Source: Streptomyces uncialis
GTDB lineage: Bacteria > Actinomycetota > Actinomycetes > Streptomycetales > Streptomycetaceae
NCBI RefSeq assembly: GCF_036250755.1
Contig: NZ_CP109583.1
Span: 868,001-932,000 of the forward strand
Reading direction: 5' to 3'
Length of the DNA: 64,000 bases
Under the pieces are notes generated by a model. That model did not search any database, was not told the DNA's origin, and saw nothing but the letters and a program-made list of their open reading frames with translations. Below are positions 50,823 to 60,084 of the stretch, piece by piece; the first letter of the stretch is position 1, and each line of letters opens with the position of its first letter. The position numbers and the translations under genes are program-made.

Positions 50823-51830
50823 ATGACCGACGCGATCGACGACAACCACCGGACAGGCCCTGAGCGCCTGGAAGAACGGGGTGACGGTTTCGTGACCAGG
50901 GGTGAGTCCATGGACAGGGACAGGGACAGCACGACGGTGAACGGCGGTGCCCCGGACAGGGGGACCGGTGCGGTACACGCGGGTGGTTCCGGGGAACTGT
51001 CCGGTGCGGCAAGGCGCATGATGGGTTCGAACGAGGCCAATTGGGACGCCCGTACACCCGTCCATCTCGCCAGCGGATTCTACGGGCTGGCCGACGGGCT
51101 CGATCCGGCCCGCTGGTTCGCCCCGTTCGAGTGGGACGACCTCGGGCCGCTGGACGGGCGGGATCTCGTGCACCTCCAGTGCCATCTGGGCACGGAGACC
51201 CTCGCGTTCGCCGAGCGGGGCGCCCACGCGGTGGGGCTGGACCTGTCGGGCGCGTCGGTGCGCGCCGCGCGGGACATCGCGGCCCGCGCGAAGGCCGACA
51301 TCCCCTATGTCCAGGCGAATGTGTACGACGCGGTCGAGGCCCTGGAGGGGCGGCGGTTCGACGTCGTGTACACCGGCAAGGGCGCGCTGTGCTATCTGCC
51401 CGACCTCGACCGCTGGGCCGGGACGATCGCCCGGCTGCTGCGGCCCGGCGGACGGCTGTACGTGGTGGAGTTCCATCCCCTGCTGAACGCGCTCGGGCCG
51501 AAGCCCGGTGCGGACGAGGGACCCGAACTCCTGCTGCGGCACGACTATCTGGGCGGCCGGGGCGCGGTGCTCCGGGACGCCCGGTACACGTACACGGACG
51601 GCCCGGCCGTCTCGGGGGCGACGGACAGCTACGAGTGGATGCACGGCCTCGGTGAGATCGTGGACGCGGTCGTCGGCGCGGGGCTGCGGATCGAGACGCT
51701 GCGGGAGTACGACGAACTGCCCTGGCCCCGCTGGCCGGACATGGCACGGACACCCTCCGGCTGGTGGCGGCTGCCCGAGGACGCGCCGCGCGTCCCGCAC
51801 ATGTTCGCCCTGCTCGCCTCCGCTCCCTGA
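50823..51830 (+). CDS. Class I SAM-dependent methyltransferase
   Basis: A 335-aa methyltransferase. SAM motif I is 'LVHLQCHLGTETLAFAERGA' (about 115-134; Gln replaces the usual Gly-rich D/E-x-G), followed by 'VGLDLSGASVRAARDIA' and the acidic 'FDVVYTGKGALCYLPDLDRW'. The first ~62 residues (Gly/Asp-rich) are poorly conserved; an ATG at about 51018 (MMGSNEANWDARTP) may be the true start. The substrate is unknown. No cluster context is present. Confidence 0.8.
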   Translation: MTDAIDDNHRTGPERLEERGDGFVTRGESMDRDRDSTTVNGGAPDRGTGAVHAGGSGELSGAARRMMGSNEANWDARTPVHLASGFYGLADGLDPARWFAPFEWDDLGPLDGRDLVHLQCHLGTETLAFAERGAHAVGLDLSGASVRAARDIAARAKADIPYVQANVYDAVEALEGRRFDVVYTGKGALCYLPDLDRWAGTIARLLRPGGRLYVVEFHPLLNALGPKPGADEGPELLLRHDYLGGRGAVLRDARYTYTDGPAVSGATDSYEWMHGLGEIVDAVVGAGLRIETLREYDELPWPRWPDMARTPSGWWRLPEDAPRVPHMFALLASAP

Positions 51831-52049
51831 CCCGCCTCCGGACGTGTCCCCCCGCGATGCCGCGCGCCGGGGGCACGTCCGGTGGCCCGTACACCGGTCG
51901 CTACGATCTTCCCCGGCGGCCGGGCCGCACGAACGGCCGGCCGGAACCACGGGCCGCGGGTCCGGCGTCCTGGCGGGGGAACCCGTGGGGTGGCCCCGGC
52001 CATCCGCCCGGTGACCGGGCTCGGGGCGAACGGTGAGGGGACACACGGG

Positions 52050-53183
52050 GTGACCGAGGGGCTGGGGCGGTTCGGCGAGGACGGCCGGGAGCGGGCGGCG
52101 GAACCCGGTGCGCTGGGCCGCCGGATCAGCGCGCGGCGCCGACGGCGGGCCCTGTTCGCAGGAGGCGTGGTCGTGGCGCTGCTCATCGGCTGGGGCGCCG
52201 CGGAATGGGTGCGGGACGGCGGGCCGTTCGGCACCGAGGCGCGCCACTGCTGGGATGCCTGGGCACCGGACGACGCGCCCTTCCTCTCCGACGCGTGGCT
52301 CGGCGAGGCGGGCCACCGTACGGGCACCTCGGAGGGGCCCGAGCGGGGCGAAGGGGAGTGCACGGTCTCGATCGCGTCGAGCGACCGCGACGACCTGCGT
52401 TCCGAGATCGAGGTGGTCTACGGTCCTGCCCCCGAGGGCGCCGACGAGCGGTTCGACTGGCTGCTGGAACACCTCGGCGGTACGGCGGTCCCTGTCCCGG
52501 ACGGGCTGCCCGGTGCGGTCACGGCCGAATCGGGGCTGCTGGTGCTGCCGGAGCGCTGCGACAACGCCGACGGCCGTCCGACGACCGTGTCGCTGACGGC
52601 GAAGTCGACGCGGAGCTGGAACAACGGGCGCCGTGCCACCTCCTCCGGGCTCGGCGGGGTGGACCGGGTGGCGCGGCTGCTGGTGGCGGCGGCCGACGCG
52701 GCGATGGACCGCGCGGGCTGCGGCGGGCCGCGCCAGGAAGTCCGGTCGCCGGTGCTGAACCTGCCGGAGGACGCGGAGAAGGTGTTCTGGTCGTCCGCCT
52801 CGTCGCTGTGCCGGATTCCCGGACTCGCGGTCGACAAGGTGACGGCTGATTCCCTGGGCGACCAGCGGGTCGGTGTGGTCGGCCCGGAGCTCCAGACCTG
52901 TGTGGTGACCCGTCGGCACAGCGCGGAGCCGTATCTCTCGGCCGTCATGGTGGCGCGGCCCGGGCTGATGCGGCTGTTCGAGGGGCTGGCGGGCGACGGC
53001 GTGCCCGCGCCGGGGTGGCGGGGCACCGGTTCGCTCACGGGGAACCGTCAGGTCGTCCGTACCGAGTGCGGGGACCGGCGGATGGGGTTCCTGATGGCGG
53101 GGACGAGCGAGGAACAGGCCGCCGCCTTCGCCAACTCCGCCGCCGACCGGCTGGGTTGTGCCGCGGTGGCGCCGCGCCCCTGA
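52050..53183 (+). CDS. Membrane-anchored extracellular protein, tandem paralogue A
   Basis: A 377-aa protein with a cytoplasmic basic head (about 1-33), one membrane helix ('ALFAGGVVVALLIGWGAAEW', about 34-53) and a long extracellular part of two similar halves, each with Cys-centred motifs ('ARHCWDAWAPDD', 'GECTVSIASSDRDDL', 'LPERCDN', 'SLCRIPGL', 'QTCVVTRRH', 'RTECGDRR'). It is followed 67 bp later by a paralogue with the same layout. No enzyme motif is seen. The GTG at 52050 follows GAGGGG; start choice is uncertain. Confidence 0.68.
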   Translation: MTEGLGRFGEDGRERAAEPGALGRRISARRRRRALFAGGVVVALLIGWGAAEWVRDGGPFGTEARHCWDAWAPDDAPFLSDAWLGEAGHRTGTSEGPERGEGECTVSIASSDRDDLRSEIEVVYGPAPEGADERFDWLLEHLGGTAVPVPDGLPGAVTAESGLLVLPERCDNADGRPTTVSLTAKSTRSWNNGRRATSSGLGGVDRVARLLVAAADAAMDRAGCGGPRQEVRSPVLNLPEDAEKVFWSSASSLCRIPGLAVDKVTADSLGDQRVGVVGPELQTCVVTRRHSAEPYLSAVMVARPGLMRLFEGLAGDGVPAPGWRGTGSLTGNRQVVRTECGDRRMGFLMAGTSEEQAAAFANSAADRLGCAAVAPRP

Positions 53184-53250
53184 CCCCCGTACCGACCCGC
53201 CCGACGAGATCCGTCCCGTGTTCCGACTTCCCCTGGGGGACCGCACCATC

Positions 53251-54402
53251 ATGGCCGACGTACCGCGCACCGGGGGTTCCCCGCTCACCCCCGTGACACC
53301 GTCCGACGGGCCCCGCCGCCGGTGGCATCCGCGTGGGCTGCTGCGCGGCGCTCCGGGTGCCGCCCTGATCGCGGCGGTCACCGGTGCGCTGCTCGGTGCG
53401 GGACTGACCGCGTGGGGCTCGGGATCGGGGCCGTTCGCGCGTTCGGCGGCCGACTGGTGCGGGGGCACCTTCGCGGACGGTGATGTCGAGCGGCTGTTCC
53501 GGGGGGTGGGGGATGTCCGGCAGGCCGAACTGCCGCTGTGGGAGGGGCGGCGCAGCCTCGCGGGACCGGCCGGGACCTGTCGGCTCACCACGGAGAACTG
53601 GCAGGTCACCGTGCGGGTGCACCGGTTGGACACGGAGTGGACCGGTGAGGGGCGCTGGGCGAACGAGTTCCTGGCCGCGCGGCTGAGCCCGCTGGGCGGC
53701 GGCCTGCTGGGGATGGCCTCGGACACCCGGGCCTGGCTGGCCGTGCCGGACGGCTGCGAGGGCAGGCCCGGCGAGGGTGAGGGGCCGACCGTGGTCGACA
53801 TATCCAGCGGTTCGGCCGGTCCCCGCGACGATGTCGACGTGACGGACCGGGCCGCGCTGGCCCGGTCGGTGGTCCGCGCGGTGAACGGTCTCCTCGCCGG
53901 GGAGGACTGCGCGGGCAGGCTCGCGGACCCGGTGAAGGGCCTGCCCGAGCCTCCGGAGCACCAGGCCGAGGCGCCGGACGCGCTGTGCGGTGTGAAGGGG
54001 CTGCGGCTGCCCGGGAAGCGGGAGTTCGACGAGAGGCGTCCGCTGATCACCCGGGGCGCGGGCCCGGTCCGCACCTGCGACCGGGGCGAGAGCCCGCGGC
54101 GGCCCGGTCTGCGGCTGATGACGGTCACGGACCCACGGCTCGCGCGGGTCTTCGACCGGCTCGTCCGGTCGTCCGGCGCCCCGGTCCGCCATGAGCGCGG
54201 GCGTGGGGTGCTGCGTGCCGACCTCGGGGCGTTCCAGGCCGACTGCCCCACCGGTCCTGTGGTGTTCCTGGTGGCGGCGGACGACGGGGACCGGGCCGCG
54301 GACATCCGGGCGGTGTTCCCGGGGTACGTGCGCGCCGAGGCGGAGCGGGTCGGGTGCGGGACGGTCAGGGTGACACTGCCGGGTCCGGCGGCGTCGGGGT
54401 GA
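53251..54402 (+). CDS. Membrane-anchored extracellular protein, tandem paralogue B
   Basis: A 383-aa protein with a Pro/Arg-rich head, one membrane helix ('GAALIAAVTGALLGAGLTAWGSG', about 36-58) and an extracellular part with Cys-bearing motifs ('DWCGGTF', 'GTCRLTTENW', 'DGCEG', 'ALCGVKGLRLPGKR', 'RTCDRGES', 'VGCGTVRVT'). Layout and Cys spacing parallel the upstream gene, so the pair arose by duplication. Likely cell-surface partners of unknown role. The ATG at 53251 is used; GTG at 53218 is an alternative. Confidence 0.7.
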   Translation: MADVPRTGGSPLTPVTPSDGPRRRWHPRGLLRGAPGAALIAAVTGALLGAGLTAWGSGSGPFARSAADWCGGTFADGDVERLFRGVGDVRQAELPLWEGRRSLAGPAGTCRLTTENWQVTVRVHRLDTEWTGEGRWANEFLAARLSPLGGGLLGMASDTRAWLAVPDGCEGRPGEGEGPTVVDISSGSAGPRDDVDVTDRAALARSVVRAVNGLLAGEDCAGRLADPVKGLPEPPEHQAEAPDALCGVKGLRLPGKREFDERRPLITRGAGPVRTCDRGESPRRPGLRLMTVTDPRLARVFDRLVRSSGAPVRHERGRGVLRADLGAFQADCPTGPVVFLVAADDGDRAADIRAVFPGYVRAEAERVGCGTVRVTLPGPAASG

Positions 54403-54486
54403 CGCCGCCGGGTCCGGCGGTCCGGCCCTTGGTTCCGGTCGAGGGCTCCCGGCCCCGGGCTGGGCCGGGGGCGGGAGCGGGGCGCT

Positions 54487-54936
54487 TCAGGCGGGTTCCC
54501 CGCGGTAGGTACCGAAGGCCCAGGCGTTGCCCTCCGGGTCCTCGACGGTGAACCCCCGGCTGCCGTAGGGGCGGTCCTGGATCTCGCGGGTGATCCTGAC
54601 GCCCGCGTCCGCGAGCCGCCTGTACAGGGCGTCGACATGGTCGGTGACGACGTACGCGCCGGCCGTGCCGGGCCTGAGGGTCACGGGGCTGTCCGGGCGG
54701 TACGACCCGAGCATGACTCCCCCGCCCTCGGGCCAGTCCAGCTGGGCGTGTTCGACGATCTCTCCGTCCTGGTACACGGCCGTGCGGCGGAAGCCGACGG
54801 TGCCGACGAGGAAGTCGATCAGCGCGGGCGCGTCGTGGGCCTGGAGGGTGAGCCAGACGCCCGCGTCCTGCCGGGTCCCGGTGGCGGCGCGGACGGCCTC
54901 GCTCTTGGTCTCGTGGATGCTCCGGTTGCTGTTCAT
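54487..54936 (-). CDS. VOC-family protein coupled to a broken AraC gene
   Basis: A 149-aa single VOC module ('VWLTLQAHDAPALIDFLVGTVGFRRTAVY', with 'GSRGFTVEDPEGNAWAFGTYRGE' at the end; shortened). The Glu/Asp-Asp and terminal 'W-F' residues are typical of the PhnB/bleomycin-resistance branch. The ATG at 54936 overlaps the AraC stop (ATGA), so it was an operon partner of the regulator; with the regulator frameshifted, its translation may be reduced. The ligand is unknown. Confidence 0.8.
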   Translation of the reverse strand: MNSNRSIHETKSEAVRAATGTRQDAGVWLTLQAHDAPALIDFLVGTVGFRRTAVYQDGEIVEHAQLDWPEGGGVMLGSYRPDSPVTLRPGTAGAYVVTDHVDALYRRLADAGVRITREIQDRPYGSRGFTVEDPEGNAWAFGTYRGEPA

Positions 54937-55849
54937 GCCTCCCACTGTGCTTCGTACCGATGGGCACCGGCTTGGATATTCCGGCACTCCTCGGCGAGCC
55001 ACGCGGTGGGGCTGACCCCGGTGTACTGATGGAAGTCCCGGACCAAGTGGGAGTGGTCGAAGTAGCCGCATCCGGCGGCCACCCCGGACAGGTCCAGCGG
55101 GCCGCCGCCGGCCGCGCGGACCACCGCGGACCGGGCGTGCTGGAAGCGCATCATGCGGGCCGCCTGTTTGGGGCTCAGCCCGGTCTCGGCGCGGAACAGC
55201 GTGCCCAGTCGGCGCGGTCCGAGCGCCACATGACGGGACAGGCCCTCCAGGGTGCCGGCGCCCCGGTGCCGGGCGAGCCATGTCCACGCCTCGGCGACCT
55301 CGGGCCGCACCGCGCGGTCCGGGTGTGCGTCCGCCGCGCGGCGCCGGAGGTACGCGGCGAGCAGGGCGAACCGCCGTGCCCAGTCGTCGGTCCCGCGCAG
55401 CCGGTCGCGTATCTCGGCGGCGCGGGCGCCGAGCACTTCCGCACCGGGGATCACGGACGGGGTGGCCAGGGCCCCGGCGGGCAGGCCCAGCAGGGCGCGG
55501 GCGGCGAGCGGATGCAGATCGAGCTGGATGCCCTCCTCGTGCGGGGGCTGCTCCAGATACACGGGTCGCTGGTGCAGTCCGCCGACGACGATGTCGGTGC
55601 GGATGGCGTCCGCGGACCGTGCCTGACCGGCGCACCGCCCACGACGGGTCCGTCGAGGGAGAAGAGCAGCGTCAGGGACGGTGACGGCAGCCCCCGGTGC
55701 AGCACGGGCGGCAGTCCTCCGGAGCGGTAGCCGACGGCGGACACGACCAGTCCGCCGAGACCGGCGGCGGCGCCGAGGAGAGGTCCGGCCCAGACGTACT
55801 CCCGGAACTCGCCCTCCGGCCCGCACTCGGGACGGGGCACGGCGTCCAT
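54933..55849 (-). pseudogene. AraC-family regulator, frameshifted
   Basis: The N-terminal frame from ATG 55849 reads 'GEFREYVWAGPLLGAAAGLGGLVVSAVGYRSGG' then 'GLPSPSLTLLFSLDGPVVGG' (ligand-domain start, shortened). Around 55610-55635 similarity jumps to the adjacent frame: 'VVGGLHQRPVYLEQPPHEEGIQLDLHPLAARALLG' (paraphrased by its GIQLxLHPLxARxLLG core) and the AraC helix-turn-helix 'LSRHVALGPRRLGTLFRAETGLSPKQ' to the stop at 54933. One lost base (or two gained) restores a single ~305-aa AraC protein. Either a real inactivation or an assembly error in GC-rich DNA. Confidence 0.75.
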
Positions 55850-56093
55850 GCCTCCAGTATGCCGTCCGGGTGCCCGCCCCGGCCCGGCCACGGAGCCGCT
55901 CCGGGGCGGTCGTGAGCGGCCGGGCCGGGGTGGCCGGGTCCGGCCGCGGAGGCCGATGGGGGGTGAACGGATTTCCCGGAACTCCCACCTCAGCGCCCTA
56001 CACATAAAGAAAAAATGAGAGCACTATGGACATAAGCACTGAAAAGCCGCACACCATGCGGTCGGACGAGCGGAACGAAGGAGAGCGAGTCCC

Positions 56094-56537
56094 ATGGCCG
56101 ACGTCTCACACCACAGGGCGGACATCACGAGCCACCCTGATGCCTCCGAAATGCGGGCCCGGCACGATCGTGTGCTCGGTGGTCGCGATGTGACGCTTGT
56201 GGACGGACCACTGTTCCTCGTGGGTCTGTACTGCGCCATCTCCCCCTGGACGGTCCACTTCGCGAGCAGCCAGTCCACCCTCGCGACCCACAACCTGATC
56301 ATGGGCGTCGCCATAGCGGCGCTGGCCATCGGGTTCGCCGTCATGCCCGCCAGGATGTACGGGCTGAGCTGGGCCATCTGCGCCATGGGTGTCTGGCTGA
56401 TCGTCGCGCCCTGGATCGTGGGCAGCAGCCCCGACACCGGCGTCGTCATCAACAACATCGTCATCGGCGCGCTGACGCTCCTGCTGGGACTGGTGTGCAC
56501 GGGAGCGGCGATGAGAACCGGACGAGGCAAGTCGTAA
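56094..56537 (+). CDS. SPW-repeat membrane protein
   Basis: A 147-aa protein with four hydrophobic segments and two SPW repeats: 'DGPLFLVGLYCAISPWTVHF' (about residues 38-57) and 'AICAMGVWLIVAPWIVG' (about 99-115; the second has APW). SPW proteins are small membrane proteins of unknown function, common in Streptomyces. The ATG at 56094 follows GAAGGAGAG. The upstream 56000-56036 is strikingly AT-rich for this genome (ATAAAGAAAAAATGAG) and probably holds the promoter. Confidence 0.85.
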   Translation: MADVSHHRADITSHPDASEMRARHDRVLGGRDVTLVDGPLFLVGLYCAISPWTVHFASSQSTLATHNLIMGVAIAALAIGFAVMPARMYGLSWAICAMGVWLIVAPWIVGSSPDTGVVINNIVIGALTLLLGLVCTGAAMRTGRGKS

Positions 56538-56830
56538 CCCCGCCCCCGGCGTCCCGCGCGCCGCGGTGGTGAGAGCAGAGGCGGTACCGGGCGGGAGCGG
56601 TACCGCAGCCACGCGGGAGAACGACCGCCGGCCGGTCCAGCGCAGACGCGGACCGGCCGGCGGCATGTGCGGGCCCCGCACATCGGCCCCCCGCACATCC
56701 GCCACACGTACTCGGCTACCGTCCTGAGCATCCGCCGGGACATCATCCGGCGGACCGGGCCCCGTGCCCACCGCCCGCCCTGGACCGCTCCAGCCGTCCG
56801 GGCCGGTCCGACGAAGGGACTTGGCCGCGC

Positions 56831-57286
56831 ATGAACGTCGGTGACACCGTCGAGGACTTCACCCTCCCCGACGAGACCGGAACCCCCCGCGCCCTCTCCG
56901 AACTGCTCGGGGACGGGCCCGTGGTGCTGTTCTTCTACCCGGCCGCGATGACGAGCGGCTGCACGGCCGAGGCATGTCACTTCCGGGACCTGGCCGCCGA
57001 GTTCCGGGCGGCGGGCGCCCGGCCGGTGGGGATCAGCGGGGACCCGGTGGAACGCCAGCGGGAGTTCGCGGAACGTCACACCCTCGGCTACCCGCTGCTC
57101 GCCGATCCGGACGGCACGGTCCGGACACTGTTCGGTGTGAAGCGGGGGTTCTCGCTGGCGCCCACCAAGCGCGTCACCTTCGTGATCGGCACGGACCGTA
57201 CCGTGCGGGAGGTGGTCCGCAGCGAGCTGCGGATGAGCGCGCACGCGGACCGGGCGCTGGCGGCGGTACGCGCGTCACGGGCCTGA
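56831..57286 (+). CDS. bcp: Peroxiredoxin (BCP/PrxQ type)
   Basis: A 151-aa thiol peroxidase. The peroxidatic Cys44 lies in 'PAAMTSGCTAEACHFRDL' with the resolving Cys49 five residues on, the atypical 2-Cys PrxQ arrangement. 'FTLPDETGTPRALSELLG' and 'LFFYPA' precede it. The 'PGxTxxxC' Pro is replaced by 'MTSGC'. It reduces hydrogen and alkyl peroxides via thioredoxin. No operon partner is adjacent; the preceding 293 bp hold no gene. Confidence 0.9.
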   Translation: MNVGDTVEDFTLPDETGTPRALSELLGDGPVVLFFYPAAMTSGCTAEACHFRDLAAEFRAAGARPVGISGDPVERQREFAERHTLGYPLLADPDGTVRTLFGVKRGFSLAPTKRVTFVIGTDRTVREVVRSELRMSAHADRALAAVRASRA

Positions 57287-57356
57287 CACCGGGACCTGCC
57301 CGGGTCCGGCCCAGCGGCACGCGTCAGCTGCGGTCTCCGGGCGCGGGCGGGCCGTC

Positions 57357-58145
57357 TCAACGGTCCCGTCGCCGCAGCCGTGCGGCGGCCCGGGCGACGG
57401 CGCCGTCCTTCGTCCGCTCCGGCTTGGACAGCCGTGGCCCCGGATGCACGGGACCGTCGGGCACCGGGCGGGTGTCGGTAGCCGAACGGGCGGCTGGCGC
57501 CTTACCGATGTCCGGTGCCGAACGGGTGTCGGGTGAGGTGTGGTCGGCAGGGGCCGCGGGGGCCACCGGTACGGTGTCGGGTCCCGTCGCGGGGCGCGTC
57601 CCGTCATCGGTGGCGGCGGGTGCCGTGCGGCGGGCCAGCGCGTGATGGTAGCGGCGGGAGACCCGTCGGCCGAGCAGCAGATACGCGAGGAACGCGCCGC
57701 TCGTGTTGAGGATGACGTCGTCCACGTCGAAGGCGCGGCCCGGGACGATGGCGCCCTGGACGAGTTCCACCAGGCTCATCACGGCCGCGGTGAGCAGCAC
57801 CATCCGCAGCATCCGCAGCCGCCGGGGCACCAGCAGCGGAAGCAGCAGGCCGAACGGCGCGCCGAGCAGCAGATTGCCGCCGAGCTGCTTGCAGGCGGCG
57901 AGGAAGGTGTAGTCCTCGGCGTACTGCCGCAGCGAGTGGCCGGGCCGCAGATTGGCTCCGGCGATGGATTCCGACGCGGGGGACGGGGTCAGGGTCAGCC
58001 GTGCCAGGACGGCGGCGAAGGCGACCAGCCCGAGGAACGCCGCCGTCGCGACCAGTACCCGCAGCAGGACCCGTCCACGGGGGACGGGCGCGGGCACGTC
58101 GAGGGAGGGGGGCGGGCTCTTGCGGGGTTCACTGATTGCCGTCAC
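57357..58145 (-). CDS. VanZ-like membrane protein
   Basis: A 262-aa protein with a membrane domain of about four helices (residues about 25-185) of VanZ type: 'QLGGNLLLGAPFGLLLPLLVPRR', 'LLTAAVMSLVELVQGAIVPGRAFDVDDVILNTSGAFLAYLL' (shortened; the conserved E-x-x-Q and DxDD-N-G residues are present). The C-terminal ~75 residues are a disordered Pro/Ala/Thr-rich tail with no family match. The GTG at 58145 opens the frame; a ribosome site is weak. VanZ relatives affect glycopeptide (teicoplanin) resistance in enterococci; here the role is unknown. Confidence 0.8.
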   Translation of the reverse strand: MTAISEPRKSPPPSLDVPAPVPRGRVLLRVLVATAAFLGLVAFAAVLARLTLTPSPASESIAGANLRPGHSLRQYAEDYTFLAACKQLGGNLLLGAPFGLLLPLLVPRRLRMLRMVLLTAAVMSLVELVQGAIVPGRAFDVDDVILNTSGAFLAYLLLGRRVSRRYHHALARRTAPAATDDGTRPATGPDTVPVAPAAPADHTSPDTRSAPDIGKAPAARSATDTRPVPDGPVHPGPRLSKPERTKDGAVARAAARLRRRDR

Positions 58146-58261
58146 GGGGTCCGTGTGCCCCTGGATGTGGCGAGTACACGGGCGGACACGGAGCACGGGG
58201 GCGTGCGAGGGGCGCGTCGGCCCGGTGCGCGCCACGCGCCCCCGGTGTCCGGGAGGCGGGT

Positions 58262-59101
58262 TCAGGGGTCGATGAGTCCCGCGCGGATCGCGTACCGGGT
58301 CAGCTCCAGGCGGTCCTTGAGCCCGAGCTTCTGGAGCAGGTTCGCCCGGTGGCGTTCCACCGTCTTGACGCTGATGACCAGCAGATCCGCGATCTCCTTG
58401 GAGGTGTGCCCCTCCGCGACCAGTTTGAGGATCTCCTCCTCGCGGTCGGTGATCGCGCGGACGGGCAGCCGCTCGCCCTGGCGGACGCGGTCCAGATAGC
58501 CCCGGACCAGCGCGGGGACCGCGCCGGGATGCACGAACGGCTCGTCGCGCATCGCGGCCCGGCACGCCTCGACCAGATCGCGGTCGACCACCGACTTCAT
58601 CACATAGCCGCTGGCGCCGACCTTCAGGGCCTCGAAGAAGTACTGCTCGTTGTCGTACATCGTCAGGAAGAGGATGCGCAGCGCGGGGAAGCGCCGGGTG
58701 AGTTCCCTGGCGGCCTGGAGGCCGGTCATCCGGGGCATGCCGATGTCGAGGATCGCGAGGTCGACGCCGGTGGCGCGGGCGCGGGCCACGGCCTCGGCGC
58801 CGTCACCGGCCTCCGCGACGACCGTGAGGTCGGGTTCGCTGTCGAGGATGAGCCGCACCCCGCGCCGGACCAGGGCGTGGTCGTCGGCGAGGAGGATACG
58901 GGTCGGGGCGCGGCCGTGCGCGGCCGGGTGGGGGCCGCCCGGCGCGGGGCGCGCCGGGGGCGGGGACCCGGGGCCCGGTGGCCGCCGGTCGCGGCCCGGT
59001 GGACCGGGCGGGGTGTGCGGTGGGCCGCTGCGGGCGGCGGGCGCGGGGTGGGCGGGCCGGGTGCGCGCGTTCGGCGCGGACCGTGTCACCTGGAGGTTCA
59101 T
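58262..59101 (-). CDS. NarL/FixJ-family response regulator
   Basis: A 279-aa regulator with an unusual ~65-residue Pro/Gly/Arg-rich N-terminal extension before the receiver domain ('RILLADDHALVRRGVRLIL', about 69-87; phospho-acceptor Asp in 'VDLAILDIGMPRMTG', about 115-129) and a C-terminal LuxR helix-turn-helix ('ITDREEEILKLVAEGHTSKEIADLLVISVKTVERHR'; shortened). The receiver-domain start may be downstream of the ATG at 59101, but that ATG overlaps the kinase stop (ATGA), which supports it. It pairs with the adjacent histidine kinase. Confidence 0.88.
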   Translation of the reverse strand: MNLQVTRSAPNARTRPAHPAPAARSGPPHTPPGPPGRDRRPPGPGSPPPARPAPGGPHPAAHGRAPTRILLADDHALVRRGVRLILDSEPDLTVVAEAGDGAEAVARARATGVDLAILDIGMPRMTGLQAARELTRRFPALRILFLTMYDNEQYFFEALKVGASGYVMKSVVDRDLVEACRAAMRDEPFVHPGAVPALVRGYLDRVRQGERLPVRAITDREEEILKLVAEGHTSKEIADLLVISVKTVERHRANLLQKLGLKDRLELTRYAIRAGLIDP

Positions 59102-60084
59102 GAGGTGATGCCCTCCGCCTCGTCGTGGACCCTGAGCAGCACTTCGGTGCCCGTCGCGCCCTGGCGGGGGCCGACGACCAGTTCGGCGCCGATGAGCAGT
59201 GCCCGCTCCCGCATGCCCCGGACGCCGGCACCCTCGGCGGCGGAGCCGATGCCCCGGCCGTCGTCGATGACCCGCAGTTCGACGCGGTCGGAGACCCGTC
59301 GCAGTTCCAGCGTGACGTGGGAGGCGTGAGCGTGCCGGGCGACATTGGTGAGGGCTTCCTGGGCCACCCGGTACACGACGAGTTCGGTCTCGTGGCCGAG
59401 GGAGGGCGGCGCCCCGGGGTCGTCGTCGCCGGGGGCGGGGAAGCCGGTGACGCGGGTGCGTACCCGGACGTCATGGGCGGGGAACTCCGCGGCGAGCGCC
59501 CGCAGCGCGCTGACCAGTCCCAGTTCGTCGAGGACACCGGGGCGCAGCCGGCGGGCGATCCGGCGGATCTCGTCCAGGCTGCCCCGGGTGGCATCCTGGG
59601 CGAGTGTCACCTCCTCGCGCAGTTCGCCGGGGGTCCGGTCGGCGACCCTCTTGAGCTGGAGGAGGACGGCGGTGAGGGTCTGGCCGACCTCGTCGTGGAG
59701 TTCCTGCGCGATGCGCTGCCGTTCGTCCTCCTGCGCGGACAGGACCCGGGCGGTGCTGCTGGCGCGGTCGTGTTCGAGGCGGTCCAGCATGGTGTGGTAG
59801 GTGCCGATGAGTTCGGCCATCTCGGCAGGTCCGGTGGCGGCGGGACGGCCGCCGGGGCGCAGCAGGTCGGCGGTGGCCATGGCGCGGCTGAGCCGGCCGA
59901 GCGGGGCGAGGCCGATGCGCAGGATGAAGGCGCTGACGGCCAGCATGAGGCCGAGTCCGGCTACTACGGCGAGCGCCTCACCTGGGCGGACGGGGGTGGA
60001 GACGGTCACGGGTCCCAGCAGCAGTACGGCGGCCACGACCAGCATGGCGGCGTTCAGCAGGAAGATCCGCCAGAACAGCGACAC
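59098..60084 (-). CDS. Sensor histidine kinase, HisKA_3 type
   Basis: A 328-aa kinase with two N-terminal membrane helices ('IFLLNAAMLVVAAVLLLGPV' and 'ALAVVAGLGLMLAVSAFILRI'), a HAMP-like linker, the phosphorylation box 'RIAQELHDEVGQTLTAVLLQLKRV' (His in ELHD; about 155-170) and a HATPase domain ('VAQEALTNVARHAHASHVTLEL', 'DDGRGIG', 'GVRGMRERALLIGAEL'). The start is the GTG at 60084; the longer frame upstream has no membrane character. It forms an operon with the response regulator. The stimulus is unknown; only short loops face outside. Confidence 0.88.
   Translation of the reverse strand: MSLFWRIFLLNAAMLVVAAVLLLGPVTVSTPVRPGEALAVVAGLGLMLAVSAFILRIGLAPLGRLSRAMATADLLRPGGRPAATGPAEMAELIGTYHTMLDRLEHDRASSTARVLSAQEDERQRIAQELHDEVGQTLTAVLLQLKRVADRTPGELREEVTLAQDATRGSLDEIRRIARRLRPGVLDELGLVSALRALAAEFPAHDVRVRTRVTGFPAPGDDDPGAPPSLGHETELVVYRVAQEALTNVARHAHASHVTLELRRVSDRVELRVIDDGRGIGSAAEGAGVRGMRERALLIGAELVVGPRQGATGTEVLLRVHDEAEGITS

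Noticed and set aside
57287..57356. Hairpin between peroxiredoxin and VanZ-like genes
   Set aside because: Only short imperfect pairing (GGACC/GGTCC); not listed as a terminator.
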